Assembly (NCBI RefSeq): GCF_042453785.1
Contig: NC_091670.1
Coordinates: 40,187,501-40,251,500, forward strand
Length of the DNA: 64,000 bases
Reading direction: 5' to 3'
From: Malus domestica
Taxonomy: Eukaryota > Streptophyta > Magnoliopsida > Rosales > Rosaceae
The notes below the pieces were generated by a model that was given only the letters and a program-made list of their open reading frames with translations, was not told the origin of the DNA and ran no database searches. The position numbers were made by a program, and so were the translations under genes. Below are positions 45,056 through 56,859 of this stretch, one piece after another (the stretch's first letter is position 1; the number at the start of each line of letters is the position of its first letter).

Positions 45056-46435
45056 AACTTATATATGGTGGCTGGTTAACTGACATAATGTATATGACAC
45101 ATATTTGATCACATAAGTATAGACACCAACATAGAAGATGAAGATGGATTAGGAAGTGAAGAACTTACCAAGAGAGGCTGCTGAGAGGCCGTGGAAAAAT
45201 TGGTTGAGACCTTTATGAACTGGTTGGTTTAACAAGCACGTGATAAACAATGAAATAAAACTAGGTCAGTAACTATTGAATTAATAGAACAGAAAGAAGA
45301 AGATTTTGTGAAGGAGTTGTAGACATGTAAATTTCAGTGAAATAAATGTTCACCAATAAATTAAATTTTGATCCACTAGAGCTTAAGACGCGCACACCAT
45401 GGGCTCCACAAATTGCTCACATTGCAGGTGATTCATCAAAACTGGATGAATTAATAAGAGTGACACGTGTCAGCATCTGAAACCTCCGTCAAACAAATCA
45501 AATCAAGTGCAAAAGATAACAAATTAACCCTATATAATATGATCAAATTATATCAATTGGGGTTTAATTTCCTAAATAAAAAATTATGAGCTAAATTAAA
45601 TAATTTGCTCAAATTAAAGCACATCAGAAAATCAATCCCACAACTCACAGGATTCAAATTGAGTGTTCTAAACGAAAACTCAATCCCTTGCCTATAAATA
45701 CTAGGCTCATTTTCAAAACACAAACTTCAGAGAAATGAAGCAATTCCAAGCCTTTGGAGAAACTTTGACAAAAAAAAAAAAAAAAGCCTTTGGAGAAAAC
45801 CATAAAGCTCTTTTGCCAAAGCAAACACCAAACATTCTTGTTCTTCATCAATCTCATGGAGGATTAACAAGCACAAGAAATACACGTGCCAGTTCCTCCA
45901 CACCAAAGCCGAAGATCACAACCACACTACTCGTGGTCCCAATTTGTTCAAGATCAAGTCTCTACAACTTTTGACCAAATCACATCTGGTTCAAGAGTAG
46001 TGCTCGCCACCCTTAGATCAAACTCAATATTGGAGATCGAATAAGAGAAAATTCTTTTCTTGTAAAGAATATTCCCTAAACATTCATTTAATACAAGTAT
46101 TACTTTGTAAACGTGTTCTTGTTTTATTTGTTGAAAAAAAAATCATGTTTATAGGAGTATAAATCCCAATTCAGAGAGGATTTCAGAGCAAAAAATGATA
46201 CGGCCAACAAGAGGTTTAATAAGCACCATTAATCCTAGAAATAAGTAAAACTAAGGAATTGTATTGATAAGAAGAGCTATAGTATTAACCCGCCTGCGAC
46301 GACCATCGGTCATTCTGGCCAACGATTAACCGTTTGATTCATATCTCTCAATTTTTTTTTCTCCTCCCCTATCTGCCTCTTCCTCTCTCTTTAAACATTT
46401 ACCTTCCACAGGTTTCGATCCATCTCATTTTTCCC
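45056..46435. other. gene-free stretch, LTR-like middle
   Basis: CTATAAATACTAGG near 45690, a leader and an A/T-rich end near 46140 look like the promoter half of an LTR, but no TG/CA ends with a target duplication were found. The open frame at 45735-45974 has no domain. 46330-46435 is pyrimidine-rich and runs into the PPO pseudogene. Confidence 0.35.
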
Positions 46436-46913
46436 AGATCTTGGATGCAAGAACACAAGGCCTAGATTTTCCATACAATAACATCCATATCTGGTGCGGT
46501 GACCCGAACCATACCAACCAGGAGGACATGGGCAACTTCTACTTAACTGGTCGGGATCCCCTGTTTTACGCCCACCATTGTAACGTGGACCGGATGTGGA
46601 ACATTTGGAAAACCCTCGGGGGCAAGCGTAAGGACCCAACCGACACCGATTGGCTCGACGCTGAGTTTCTTTTCTACGACAAAAACGCGGAGATTGTGAG
46701 CTGTAAGGTCCGGGACAGCATCCATCCTGAGAAAGATCTTCGTTAAACCTACGAGCCTGTTAATGTTCCATGGCTGTTCACGAAGCCAACCGCTTGTAAG
46801 CCGAAGACCAAGACCAAAGCCAAGGTGGCGGCTACTGAGCTGACAACCAAGTTCCCAGCAACGTTTGACTCAAAGACGACGGTGGAGGTAGCGAGGCCAA
46901 AGCTGAAGAAGAG

Positions 46914-47611
46914 TGTTGAGCTAGGATAGCACCAAACCCGTTGGAACCAACTCAAGCTAACCCACAGGAAATTTATCAAATGAAAAAGCAAGAGCAAAAT
47001 ATTAAAGACACCAAGATTTTAACGAGATTCCTCAACAGTCAGTGTAACTGGAGTACGTCCTTGGAGCAGTAGGAGCTCACCCAAGAATCCACTATCAACC
47101 AAATGAGAGTTTAAGTGTTGGCAATCTCACAACCCAAAACCCCAATACACCCAATAACTCTCACTCACCAAAGAAACAAATAGAGAGGGAAATATAGTGA
47201 ATAATTTCCTCTCTATACAAAGCTCAAAGCTAATACACAAATACAACTTTGATTGAGTGAGTACCAACAAAGAAAGAAAATCACCTTTCTTTCTTCTCTT
47301 CAAAATGGGGCTGTAGCACCTCTGTTTTCTTCTCTGTTTTTCTGGTGCACTCTATCACTACAATCAGAAAATGCTCTCTATTTTCTGCACCTTCTACAAC
47401 TCCCCTTCCGTTTCTCTTATTTCCAAAGGCTAAATAAAAAATTAATTTTCTCCAACATCATCATTTGTCATCATCACAAAGCAAGGAACAACATCATGAT
47501 GTTTCCCTTTTTTTTCTTTTTAACAAACATAATCATTTGTCTTTTTCTTTCTTTTGCTTTGTTTAATAGCTAAAAGGTGATGTTGAGTTGCCACTTGGCC
47601 ACAATTCAACA
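46914..47611 (-). repeat. 3' LTR of the Tnt1-like element
   Basis: On the plus strand it runs from TGTTGAGCTAGG to CAATTCAACA. On the element's own strand it begins TGTTGAATTGTGG after GGTGGAGATT. 698 bp. Confidence 0.9.
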
Positions 47612-47753
47612 ATCTCCACCTTGGCCAAGTTCCGAAAACGCCATGATAAGCCAACCAACACAATTGATTCAAAAAATCACTCTCAAACACTAGCAAGAGA
47701 ACAACTCATGCCGAGCCAAATGCTCCAAAAACTCCTACTGCTCAATGCCTTCT

Positions 47754-50700
47754 TTATATAGGCAAAATGTGAGCCAAGTTCAAGCAATGAACAAACTTGG
47801 CGACACCAACAACCTTAGTCAACATATCAGCGGGGTTGTCTTTAGTTGGAATTTTCTGGAGAATGATTTCCCCTTCACCAACAATTTCACGAACAAAGTG
47901 ATAACGCACATCTATGTGCTTGGTCCTCGCATGATGAACCTGATACTTAGCCAAATAAATGGCACTCTGACTATCACAATGTACCTCCACCTGCTTCTGA
48001 TCAACCCCCAAATCTCTAATCAGCCCATGTATCCACATGGCCTTCTTTATAGCTTCAGCAACTGCCATATATTTAGCCTCTGTAGTAGACAAGGCAACAG
48101 ACTGCAAAATGAACCTCCAACAAACTGGCTCTTTAGCCATAGTAAACACATAGCCTGTAGTAGACTTCCTTCCATCCAGATCACCTGCATAATCTGAATC
48201 AACATAACCAACTGCAAAATGACCAATACCAGAGTCATCATTCTCAAAGCATAAACCAACATCTCGAGTACCATGGAGATATCTCAATATCCACTTAGCT
48301 GCTTGCCAATGCTCTTTACCTGGATTATGCATATATCGACTCACCATGCCAACTGCATGAGCAATATCCGGTCTAGAGCATACCATTGCATACATCAAAC
48401 TACCAACCAAATTTGCATATGGTATATTTTTCATTTGCAGCTTCTCTTTATCAGTTTTAGGACACTGTAGAGAACTCAATTTAAAATGAGGAGCTAAAGG
48501 GGTACTAACCGGTTTGGTTGAATCATGAACTCCAAACTTCCGAATCAACTTCTCAATGTATTGTTTTTTATTCAAACTGACCAAACCCTTCTCTCTATCT
48601 CTAGTGATCTCTATGCCAAGGATCTTATTCGCTTCACCAAGATCCTTAATCTCAAACTCATTCTTCATTTGCTTCTTCAATTTTTCAATCTCTTCAACAT
48701 TCTTTGAGGCAATCAACATATCACCAACATATATCAACAAATAAATGAAAGACCCATCTTGCAACTTTTTGAAGTACACACAATGATCATATTGACTTCT
48801 AGAATAATTTTGACCTCTCATAAATTTATCAAACCTCAAATACCATTGTCTTGGAGATCGCTTCAAGCCATAAAGTGATTTCTTCAATTTGCAAAACAAA
48901 TTCTCCTTCCCTTTCACTATATACCCATCCGGTTGACACATATAAATCTCTTCATTCAAATCATCATGTAGGAAAGTCGTTTTCACATCAAGTTGCACAA
49001 GCTCAAGATCATACTGTGCAACAAGAGCTAACATAATGCGAATTGAGGAGTGTTTCACAACCGGAGAAAAGATTTCATTGTAGTCAATGCCCTCCTTTTG
49101 TGCATACCCTTTAACAACTAATCTTGCTTTGAATCTCACATTGCTTTTCTCATCAGCATCTTCCTTCTTGGCATACACTCATTTGCAACCGATATCTTTC
49201 TTGCCCTTAGGCAATTTAGCTAACTCCCAAGTCTTGTTCTTCAAGAGAGAATTCATCTCATCACCCATGGCATTGCACCACCTCTCATTTTCTTCACTCT
49301 CAATAGCTTCCTCAAAATTGGATGGAATCTCATCAGTGATAATAGGAAGAGCAAAAGAAACATAGTCACTATACCGAGCTGGCTTGGTAATTTGTCTCTT
49401 TCCTCTGTTCTTGGCAATAGACTCTTGAGGTGAAACTTCCTCTTCAACTTGAATAGAATCTTCAAGTTCAACTTCTTCAACATCCTCATGGTCTTCAACT
49501 TCTTCACTTGTAGTGGCTTCGACATCAGCGGAAATAGGATTTGAAGTACCAGAGGCAACTTTCTCAAGCTCCACCTGTTGGACATCTTTCACATTCTTCT
49601 CAGAGACTTTGAACATACTTTCTTCATCAAATGTCACATCTCTGCTGATTACAAGTTTTTTCATCTCTGGGCACCACAACCTGTAACCTTTGACACCACT
49701 ACTAAAACCAAGAAAGATAGCCTTTTTGGCTATAGGATCAAGTTTATTTTCAGTCACATGAAAATAAGCAGGTGAACCAAAAATACGGATATAGTCATAA
49801 TCAGAAGAAGGTTTTCCAATCCATACCTCCATTGGTGTCTTACCCTGAACAGCAGCTGAGGGTAACCGGTTGATGATGTGACATGCATAATTAACTGCTT
49901 CTGCCCAAAATGACTTGCTTAAACCCGACTGAGACAACATACATCTAACCTTCTCAAGCAAGGTTCGATTCAATCTTTCTGCAACTCCATTTTGTTATGG
50001 AGTTCCCCGAACACTAAAATGTCTCACAATTCCTTCCTCTTTGCAAACTTTAAAGAAAGGGTCGGATGTGTATTCACCACCATTATCCGATCTCAAAATA
50101 TTAATCTTTCTCCCAGTCTGGTTCTCAACCATTTTCTTCCAACTCAAGAAAATGCTCAATACCTCACTCTTGTGCTTCATAGTGTAAACCCAAGACCTTC
50201 TTGAATAATCATCAACAAAGGTCACGAACCAATGTCTATCACTCAAAGAGGGAGTCTTTGTAGGACCCCAAACATTCGAATGCACATAATCAAGAATGCC
50301 CTTCGTCTGATGTACAGCAGTACCAAACTTCACTCTAGTTTGCTTCCCCAAGACACAATGCTCGCAGAAATCAAGCTTACAAGTCGTGACACCTTTTAGA
50401 AGACCTTTTTTCACAAGCCCTTGTAGAGCTTTCTCACCGGCATGACCTAATCTCATATGCCACAATCTAGTAGTATCTGAATCAGATGTGCCCATATTTT
50501 CAGAGACTACTGATGCTTCACCTGTCACCGTGCTTCCCTGCAATAAATACAAATGGCCACATCTAGGAGCTTTCATCACAACAAGTGCACCATAAGTAAC
50601 TTTCAATGTTTGTCCATCTGAATGAAACCTGAAACCCTTGGATTCCAAAGTACCCAAAGAAATAAGATTTTTCTTCAAATTCGGTACATACCGAACACCT

Positions 50701-51791
50701 GTCAACTCTTTAACCATGCCATCATGCAACTTCAAACGAACTGTACCAATCCCTTTTGTTGTGCAAGGATTGTCATCTCCCATGAACACAACTCCACCAT
50801 CAAACTCTTTCAAGCTTGAAAACTAATCCTTGTGAGGAGTCATATGATGAGTACAACCCGTATCCAACACCCACTTAGTAGCACAATCAAATGATGAGGA
50901 AGTGGTTAAAGAAAAATCAGAAAAATCTGTTTCAACCTCAGCAACATTAGCTTCAGAACTTTCTTTGCCTTTGGTCTTCAACCTAGGACAATCTTTCTTC
51001 CAATGACCCTTATTATGACAAAAGGCACATTCATCCCTTTCCAAAGGTTTTCTACCTTTAGAGTTTCCTCTAGGTCGAGACTGTGATTTTTTCCTACTAG
51101 AAGATGATCTTCTCTCCGATGATCTACCTCTAACAAATAAAGCTTCAGATGTACTATCATGATTTTTATCTCTATGCCTCATTTCATAATTCATCAAGGC
51201 ATTTGACACATCTTCAAATTTCACAGTTTCTTTACCGTGTATAATAGTGGTAACAAAATGCTCATAAGAGTCAGGCAATGAATTCAACAATATTAAGGCC
51301 TTATCTTCATCCTTAATATCCTCATCTAAATTTAAAAAGTCGGCAATCAACTTATTAAAAGCATGAAGGTGTCTAATCATTTTTGTACCTTCTTTGTATT
51401 GGAAGCGGTAGAGCTTTTTCTTCAAGTGTAGCCGGTTCTCTGCACTCTTCGTCATATACTTGTCTTCCAATTTTTGCCACAACACACTTGCTACCGTCTC
51501 CCGCATCACAAAATACTTTTGAGTTTTTGCAAGGCACAACCGAATTGAAGAGCAAGCCCACAAATTTAATTTCTCCCATTCCGGCTTCGACATAGCTTCC
51601 GGCTTCTCTCCCAAAGCGGCAAGTAGATCTTGTTGAGCCAACACATCTTTGACCTCACATTGCCACATCCCGAAGTTGTTTGTGCCATCAAACTTTTCAA
51701 CTTCGAACTTTGCATTTTGCACCGTAGTTCTTGCAAACCCGGAGGTGCTTCTAAAAGGATTCTCATCTTGCCCGTCTGACATATTTGGCAA
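47754..51791 (-). pseudogene. Tnt1-like Gag-Pol polyprotein with three in-frame stops
   Basis: One uninterrupted reading phase of 1346 codons is broken only by a TAG (50823-50825), a TAA (49995-49997) and a TGA (49179-49181). Order: Gag with CCHC knuckle (CAFCHNKGHWKKDC), protease (DTGCTHHM), GAG-pre-integrase (HMRLGHAGEKAL, CVLGKQ), integrase (FVDDYSRRSW, RSDNGGEY), RT (VVKGYAQKEGIDY, LDVKTTF, LLIYVGDMLIA) and RNase H (GYVDSDYAGDLDGRKSTTGY, STTEAKYMAV, HIDVRYH). The YVDD catalytic box reads YVGD, so one metal-binding Asp is also lost. Length matches Tnt1-type elements. Confidence 0.93.
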
Positions 51792-51811
51792 CTAGACAGT
51801 ACCCAAGAGCA

Positions 51812-51829
51812 ACCAGTGCTCTGATACCA
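51812..51829 (-). promoter_or_regulatory. primer binding site of the Tnt1-like element
   Basis: The minus strand reads TGGTATCAGAGCACTGGT just inside the 5' LTR, the standard initiator-Met tRNA complement of copia elements. Confidence 0.92.
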
Positions 51830-51831
51830 AT

Positions 51832-52523
51832 TGTTGTGCTAGGATAGCACCAAACCCGTTGGAACCAACTCAAGCTAACCCACAGGAAATTTATCAAATG
51901 AAAAAGCAAGAACAAAATATTAAAGACACCAAGATTTTAACGAGGTTCCTCAACAGTCAGTGTAACTGGAGTACGTCCTCGGAGCAGTATGAGCTCACCC
52001 AAGAATCCACTATCAACCAAATGGGAGTTTACAAAGTGTTGGCAATCTCACAACCCAAAACCCTAATACACCCAATAACTCTCACTCACCAAAGAAACAA
52101 ATAGAGAGGGAAATATAGTGAATAATTTCCTCTCTATACAAAGCTCAAAGCTAATACACAAATACAACTTTGATTGAGTGAGTACCAACAAAGAAAGAAA
52201 ATCACATTTCTTTCTTCTCTTCAAAATGAGGCTGCAGCACCTCTGTTTTCTTCTCTGTTTTTCTGGTGCACTCTATCACTACAATCAGAAAATGCTCTCT
52301 ATTTTCTGCACCTTCTACAACTCCCTTTCCGTTTCTCTTATTTCCAAAGGCTAAATAAAAAATTAATTTTCTCCAACATCATCATTTGTCATCATAACAA
52401 AGCAAGGAACAACATCATGATGTCTCCATTTTTTTCTTTTTAACAAACATAATCATTTGTCTTTTTCTTTCTTTTGCTTTGTTTAATAGCTAAAAGGTGA
52501 ACTTTCCAAGTGGCAACTCAACA
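51832..52523 (-). repeat. 5' LTR of the Tnt1-like element
   Basis: On the plus strand it runs from TGTTGTGCTAGG to GGCAACTCAACA, 692 bp. The element-strand start (TGTTGAGTTGCCACTTGG) differs from the 3' LTR by a local inversion. Confidence 0.9.
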
Positions 52524-52781
52524 AAGAGGACCAAGAAGGAGAAGAGCAACGAGGAGGAGGTGCTGATCATCAAGGACATCGAGTTTGAGAGCAACGAGGC
52601 GGTGAAGTTCAATGTGTTTATTAATGACGATGCTGATTCGCTGAGTCGGAAGGACAAGTCTGAGTTTGTCGGGAGTTTTGTGCACGTGCCGCATAGCCAG
52701 AAGACTGGCCTAAAAACAAGTCAAGTCATTTCGTTTATTTGTGAAAAAACGAATTGTGATTCTTTATTTGTTGTTTACTAA

Positions 52782-53164
52782 GACCATCTCCAACCCTTGG
52801 GCTAAAAGCCAAATTTTTTAGCCCGGAAAATTTAGCTTTTAGCCCAGAAACATCTTTTCTGCTTCAACCCTTCTACCCTAAAATTTTAGCCCGAAATTAT
52901 TAAAGAATGAAATTAGCCTAAATTTTTTTCTTAAATCAATTTTTTTTAAAAAAAATAAATATGTAGATTATTGTAAATTAATTTTATGAACATTTTAATC
53001 TAAAAAAATTTAAATTCCGATAAACATTTCGCATTTAGCCCGGGGGGAAAATTGGGGGGTATTTGGCCCAGAAATAGCATTTGGCATTTAGCCTAAAATT
53101 TTAGCATGGGTTGGAGAGTGTTTGGGGGGGTAATTTGGCTTTTAGCCCAGGGTTGGAGATGGTC
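52782..53164. mobile_element. PIF/Harbinger-like MITE (GACCATCTCCAACC)
   Basis: Inverted ends GACCATCTCCAACCC..GGCTAAAAGCC and GGCTTTTAGCCC..GGGTTGGAGATGGTC lie between TAA (52779-52781) and TAA (53165-53167). Internal copies of TTTTAGCCC recur. It starts about 45 bp after PPO homology ends. Confidence 0.88.
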
Positions 53165-53167
53165 TAA

Positions 53168-53565
53168 AAGATCATTTGATAACCGGTCATTTCGTTTTTA
53201 CTTTTCATTTTTTCGAAAAATGAAATCTTGTTTAGTAACTATTTTCACTTTTCAAAAAAATGATAACATAAACAAAAAAGTGAAAACTTATGGCCAAATT
53301 TTAAAGACGGATAATATTAGGGATACTAATTTGTAGACAAAAGTTACAAATTAAATGATGTTTTACCAATAAGACTGATTATGTTTATTGATGCTTAAGT
53401 AATAAACCAATCATCAAATTTCAGTCCTTTAGTTTTTAAAATTTTGTCTACAAATTTAGTATATCAAGCATTACCCTTTAAAAACTCATGAAAATAGGTT
53501 TCAATTTTCAGCTTTCAAAAAAGTAAAAATGAAGGCTGAAAATGAAATGGTTATCAAACATCCCC
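53168..53565. mobile_element. PIF/Harbinger-like MITE adjoining the previous one
   Basis: Ends AAGATCATTTGATAACC and GGTTATCAAACATCCCC share the family of 36094-36334. TAA flanks it at 53165-53167 (shared with the neighbour) and 53566-53568. It contains a nested element. Confidence 0.78.
53309..53476. mobile_element. nested MITE of the GGTAATGCTAGG family
   Basis: Inverted ends GGATAATATTAGGGATACTA and the complement of CTACAAATTTAGTATATC..ATTACCC run about 35 bp. The flanks are similar TTTTAAA-type sequence. Relatives occur at about 54347-54626 and 63485-63608. Confidence 0.65.
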
Positions 53566-53568
53566 TAA

Positions 53569-56205
53569 AGAAGTCATTCTTAGTGATAATAAGGAGAGAC
53601 TAGAGAGAGATTCCTATACTTAGCCGTGAGAGTTTCCCATATATGATTTTCATTAACAAGATTGAAATGATTACAGAGAGAAGATCAAGTATGGTTTATT
53701 TTTATTTTGTAGAGTGTAGACTTTATACCTATACATTCATAATAACATGAGTAATGTTATATTTATCACATTTGTACTTTTTTTCTAATAATAGTAGGAC
53801 CTATTAACACATGTGAGTTCCATTTGCCCATCAACACATATGTGTCTCATTTCTGTGAGAAAAATATGATATGGAAAATATGATAAGATCGCAATTTTGT
53901 AATAACATATATACTCAACTATCTATATACCGACCCCCCCCTCTCTCTTTTAGTGTAGATAATATCGCTTGTTCAAAAAAAAATGAACTTGTCATAATCA
54001 TTGAATCTATTTACCATGAACAAATGGCAGTTTACTAAACTTGCCCTCATAGTATATATAAAAGGTCAATCACAATCTATTGGATTAATATAAGGAAACA
54101 ATATGCTATGCACAATGAAAATTAAGCTCACACTTTATCCCAAATAAGGTGTTGCACATTTAATTTATGGATGCTGGTTTGGTAAAATGAGAGGTTCGGA
54201 AACAAGGATAAAGGCCATTATTGAAGCAAATAATTGGAGCAATAAATCATGCAAATAATTGGTTGTCTCATAAACGCCTATTCGCATCACTATAAATGCG
54301 TATTTCCTATATTGCACATGGAGTAGAATTGATCTTACAGTATTGGTAATGCTAGGGACGAACTTATTAAATCAAATTTTATAAATTTGATAACGTAGTT
54401 GTTGATAATTTAAGGGAATTGTTATTAGCACTCTAAAAAACTCATTTGGCATTCTAAACTTTCTATAATTAGAAAGAAAAATACACTTATAAGGGAGTGT
54501 AGAATGAGATTTTGGAGTATTAATAACATTTCTCTAATTTAATTACTTAAGTGTTGATTAACGTGTTTAATTTCTATTTGTGACACATCATATAATTCGC
54601 ATATTCGGTCTATCTAGCATTACTCTAGAGTAATATAGATCAAATTTGTAAACTATGTGATGTGTCACCAATAGGAAAAAATTTCAGTATGCTGGAAATA
54701 CGGCTCAGAACACCAAGTGTCATAATATATACTTGGTTGGAAATTTTTTATTTTCAAGTTTCCAACTAATTGTATTGTAACACTTCGTATTCCAGACTAT
54801 GTTCTTAGTGCGCTGGAAAATCTCTTCACCAATAGGAAATAAGCATATTAATGAACACTTAAGTAATAATTCAATCATCAACAACTACGTCATAGAATTT
54901 ATGAAATGTGGTCTAAATTGATGGTCTCCATAGCATTACCTTTATCTTAGCGTATACGTACCCCTTCACATGTTTATTTGCTGATATGCAGCTTGAGTGA
55001 AAATTTCTTTTTAAGAACATATATGTGAATATAAACATATATATCTAGTGACGGATGTAGCGTTATTTAAAAATAAACAAATTAATTAATTAATAAATGA
55101 ACTGTGTACCTGTCTGTGTCGAGTAATCCATATGTATGCTTGAATCCTGATCACCACGAAACCCTAACATATAAGCTACTCAAGGCCCGAAAGCTTGGAT
55201 TGAAGAGAAAAACACCCAGTCAGATTAAGCCAATATATCAAAGTTATAATTCCAAATGTAAGCTTTAAGATTGAAAAATCACTTACTACCTTGAGCAGTT
55301 GAGCTTCTTCAATGGCATAAAGCTTTTAGCATGAGATGGACTGCATCACAACTAAAATTTTCTCTTGGAAACTACACAAGGAATAGCATACATACCTATA
55401 ACATTGAGAAAGTACGCCAATTTTTTCCTTCTGCTCGTTCATGTTTAAAATTAATCCTCAGATGAACTTGCCCACAATGAAGTGCAATTTGAGGTAGTCG
55501 AGTGTTCCATTTCCATCCTATGGAAATTACTACTAAACTTTAAGATGGCAAAAGTGTTTAAGTTAATATTTAAACTATGGGCTTTTAGGAAGGGAAGCCC
55601 AAAAAGGAGCTCAAGGAGGAGATTCAGCTCGAGGCCCAGCACCTAAGCTCATATCATCCATCCTAAAAGCCAGTTGGCACCCCCATTAATACAAATGCTA
55701 GTTGCATACAAGAAGTGACAACCGATGGGAGTTCACCTGCTCTAGGCCCAAAAGCACTTTATGGATGGCATAGCATGTAAATATCAATGGTTCTCTACCC
55801 TCCAAATTACTTTCGGGCAAGAACAGGAGCAGCACAAATCAAGTTAACTCATCTATAAAATGGGGATGAGGGCCCAGAGACAAAGAGACTCAACCAATCA
55901 AACAAACATACAACTTGACTCTCAGCCAAGTAAATGCCCAGAAAGTCGTGCTTTGTCCAGACTCTGCACCCTTTTAGCCTTAGATTTCCTTAGAAATACA
56001 TCTTTTGTCTATGTAAAAGCTCTACTACCCTTTCCCAGATGTCGTAGTATCGATCTTTAGTGTATAAACTCCTTTCCAGTCGTTCCCCTTAATATTCAAT
56101 CATCTGCAAACTGCAAGGAGAAGAGATTGCAAGACGTTTAACCTTGCCCAACAAGGTGAAATCTTGCTCGACTCTCTTTGTTTTGTCTTTCAATTAATAG
56201 ATCTG
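53569..56205. other. gene-free stretch with MITE relics
   Basis: About 54347-54626 is bounded by GGTAATGCTAGGGAC and CTATCTAGCATTACTC (inverted). About 54685-54830 resembles the degenerate repeat at 9410-9535. 55560-56205, with CTATAAAATGGGG near 55854, looks like part of an LTR into which the CACTA element inserted. No gene was recognised. Confidence 0.4.
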
Positions 56206-56859
56206 CACTACTACAATATTAGCTTTAGGTGGCGGATGATGGTGGCGGATATTAAAAAATCCTGTCGAATAAATTATATCCGACACATCATTTAATTACT
56301 GGCGGATATTAGAAAAATCATGTCGGTTCTATCCAACATAAATTTCGGGCGGATATTTACTGGCGGAATTTTTGAATCTTTTTTTTTAATATTTTTTACA
56401 TATCCTGGCGGTTTTACGTTAATAGTGGCAGTTATAACCGACAGAAATTGACTATTTTATTATTTTACTTTATGGCTGTTATAACCGACATAGATGAAAA
56501 TTTTATTATTTTAAAATGTTATATTGATTAAAAATAAATAAATAAACACATATTTTAAATAAAAAATTTTCACTCATGACCCTAAAGTCTAATGAACCCA
56601 ATTCTCACAAGTCATAAATTTTCTGAGAGAATAATGACAATAGACTACAATCTAAAGCTCTATCATTTTTGTAATAAGGATTATGCTCCCTCATAGGCAA
56701 GCAACAAGATACAAAGAAATTTAAACAATTTTTTCTAATGCACATAAACACACATAAACACACATGAACATCTGATGTACTTTATCATGTCTAATTTTAT
56801 TATTTTAAAATGTTATATTGATTAAAAATAAATAAACACATGTTTTAAATATTATATTT

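Larger units (their letters stand above)
46914..52523 (-). mobile_element. Tnt1-like Ty1/copia retrotransposon inserted in the PPO pseudogene
   Basis: A 5610-bp element on the minus strand with two LTRs, primer site, polypurine tract (complement near 47612-47625) and one polyprotein frame. AAGAG flanks both ends (46909-46913, 52524-52528), and the PPO reading resumes exactly across it. The LTRs differ at scattered positions and at their U3 ends, so it is not brand new. Confidence 0.95.
46436..52735 (+). pseudogene. PPO pseudogene, 5' truncated and split by a copia element
   Basis: Before the insertion (46436-46913) it reads the CuB region (YNNIHIWCG, QEDMGNFY, FYAHHCNVDRMW), DWL domain (DTDWLDAEFLFYD) and linker (KFPATFDSKTTVEV). 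The first CuB histidine is Tyr and a stop occurs at 46744-46746. After the insertion it resumes at 52529 and gives the first half of the KFDV domain (DIEFESNEAVKFNVFINDD, KSEFVGSFVHVPHS), then leaves homology near 52735. Leader, CuA and the KFDV end are missing. The upstream GATCTTGGATGCA joint is not PPO-like. Confidence 0.92.

Noticed and set aside
45385..46140. Solo LTR
   Set aside because: It looks promoter-like and non-coding, but no TG/CA ends with a matching target duplication could be found by eye.
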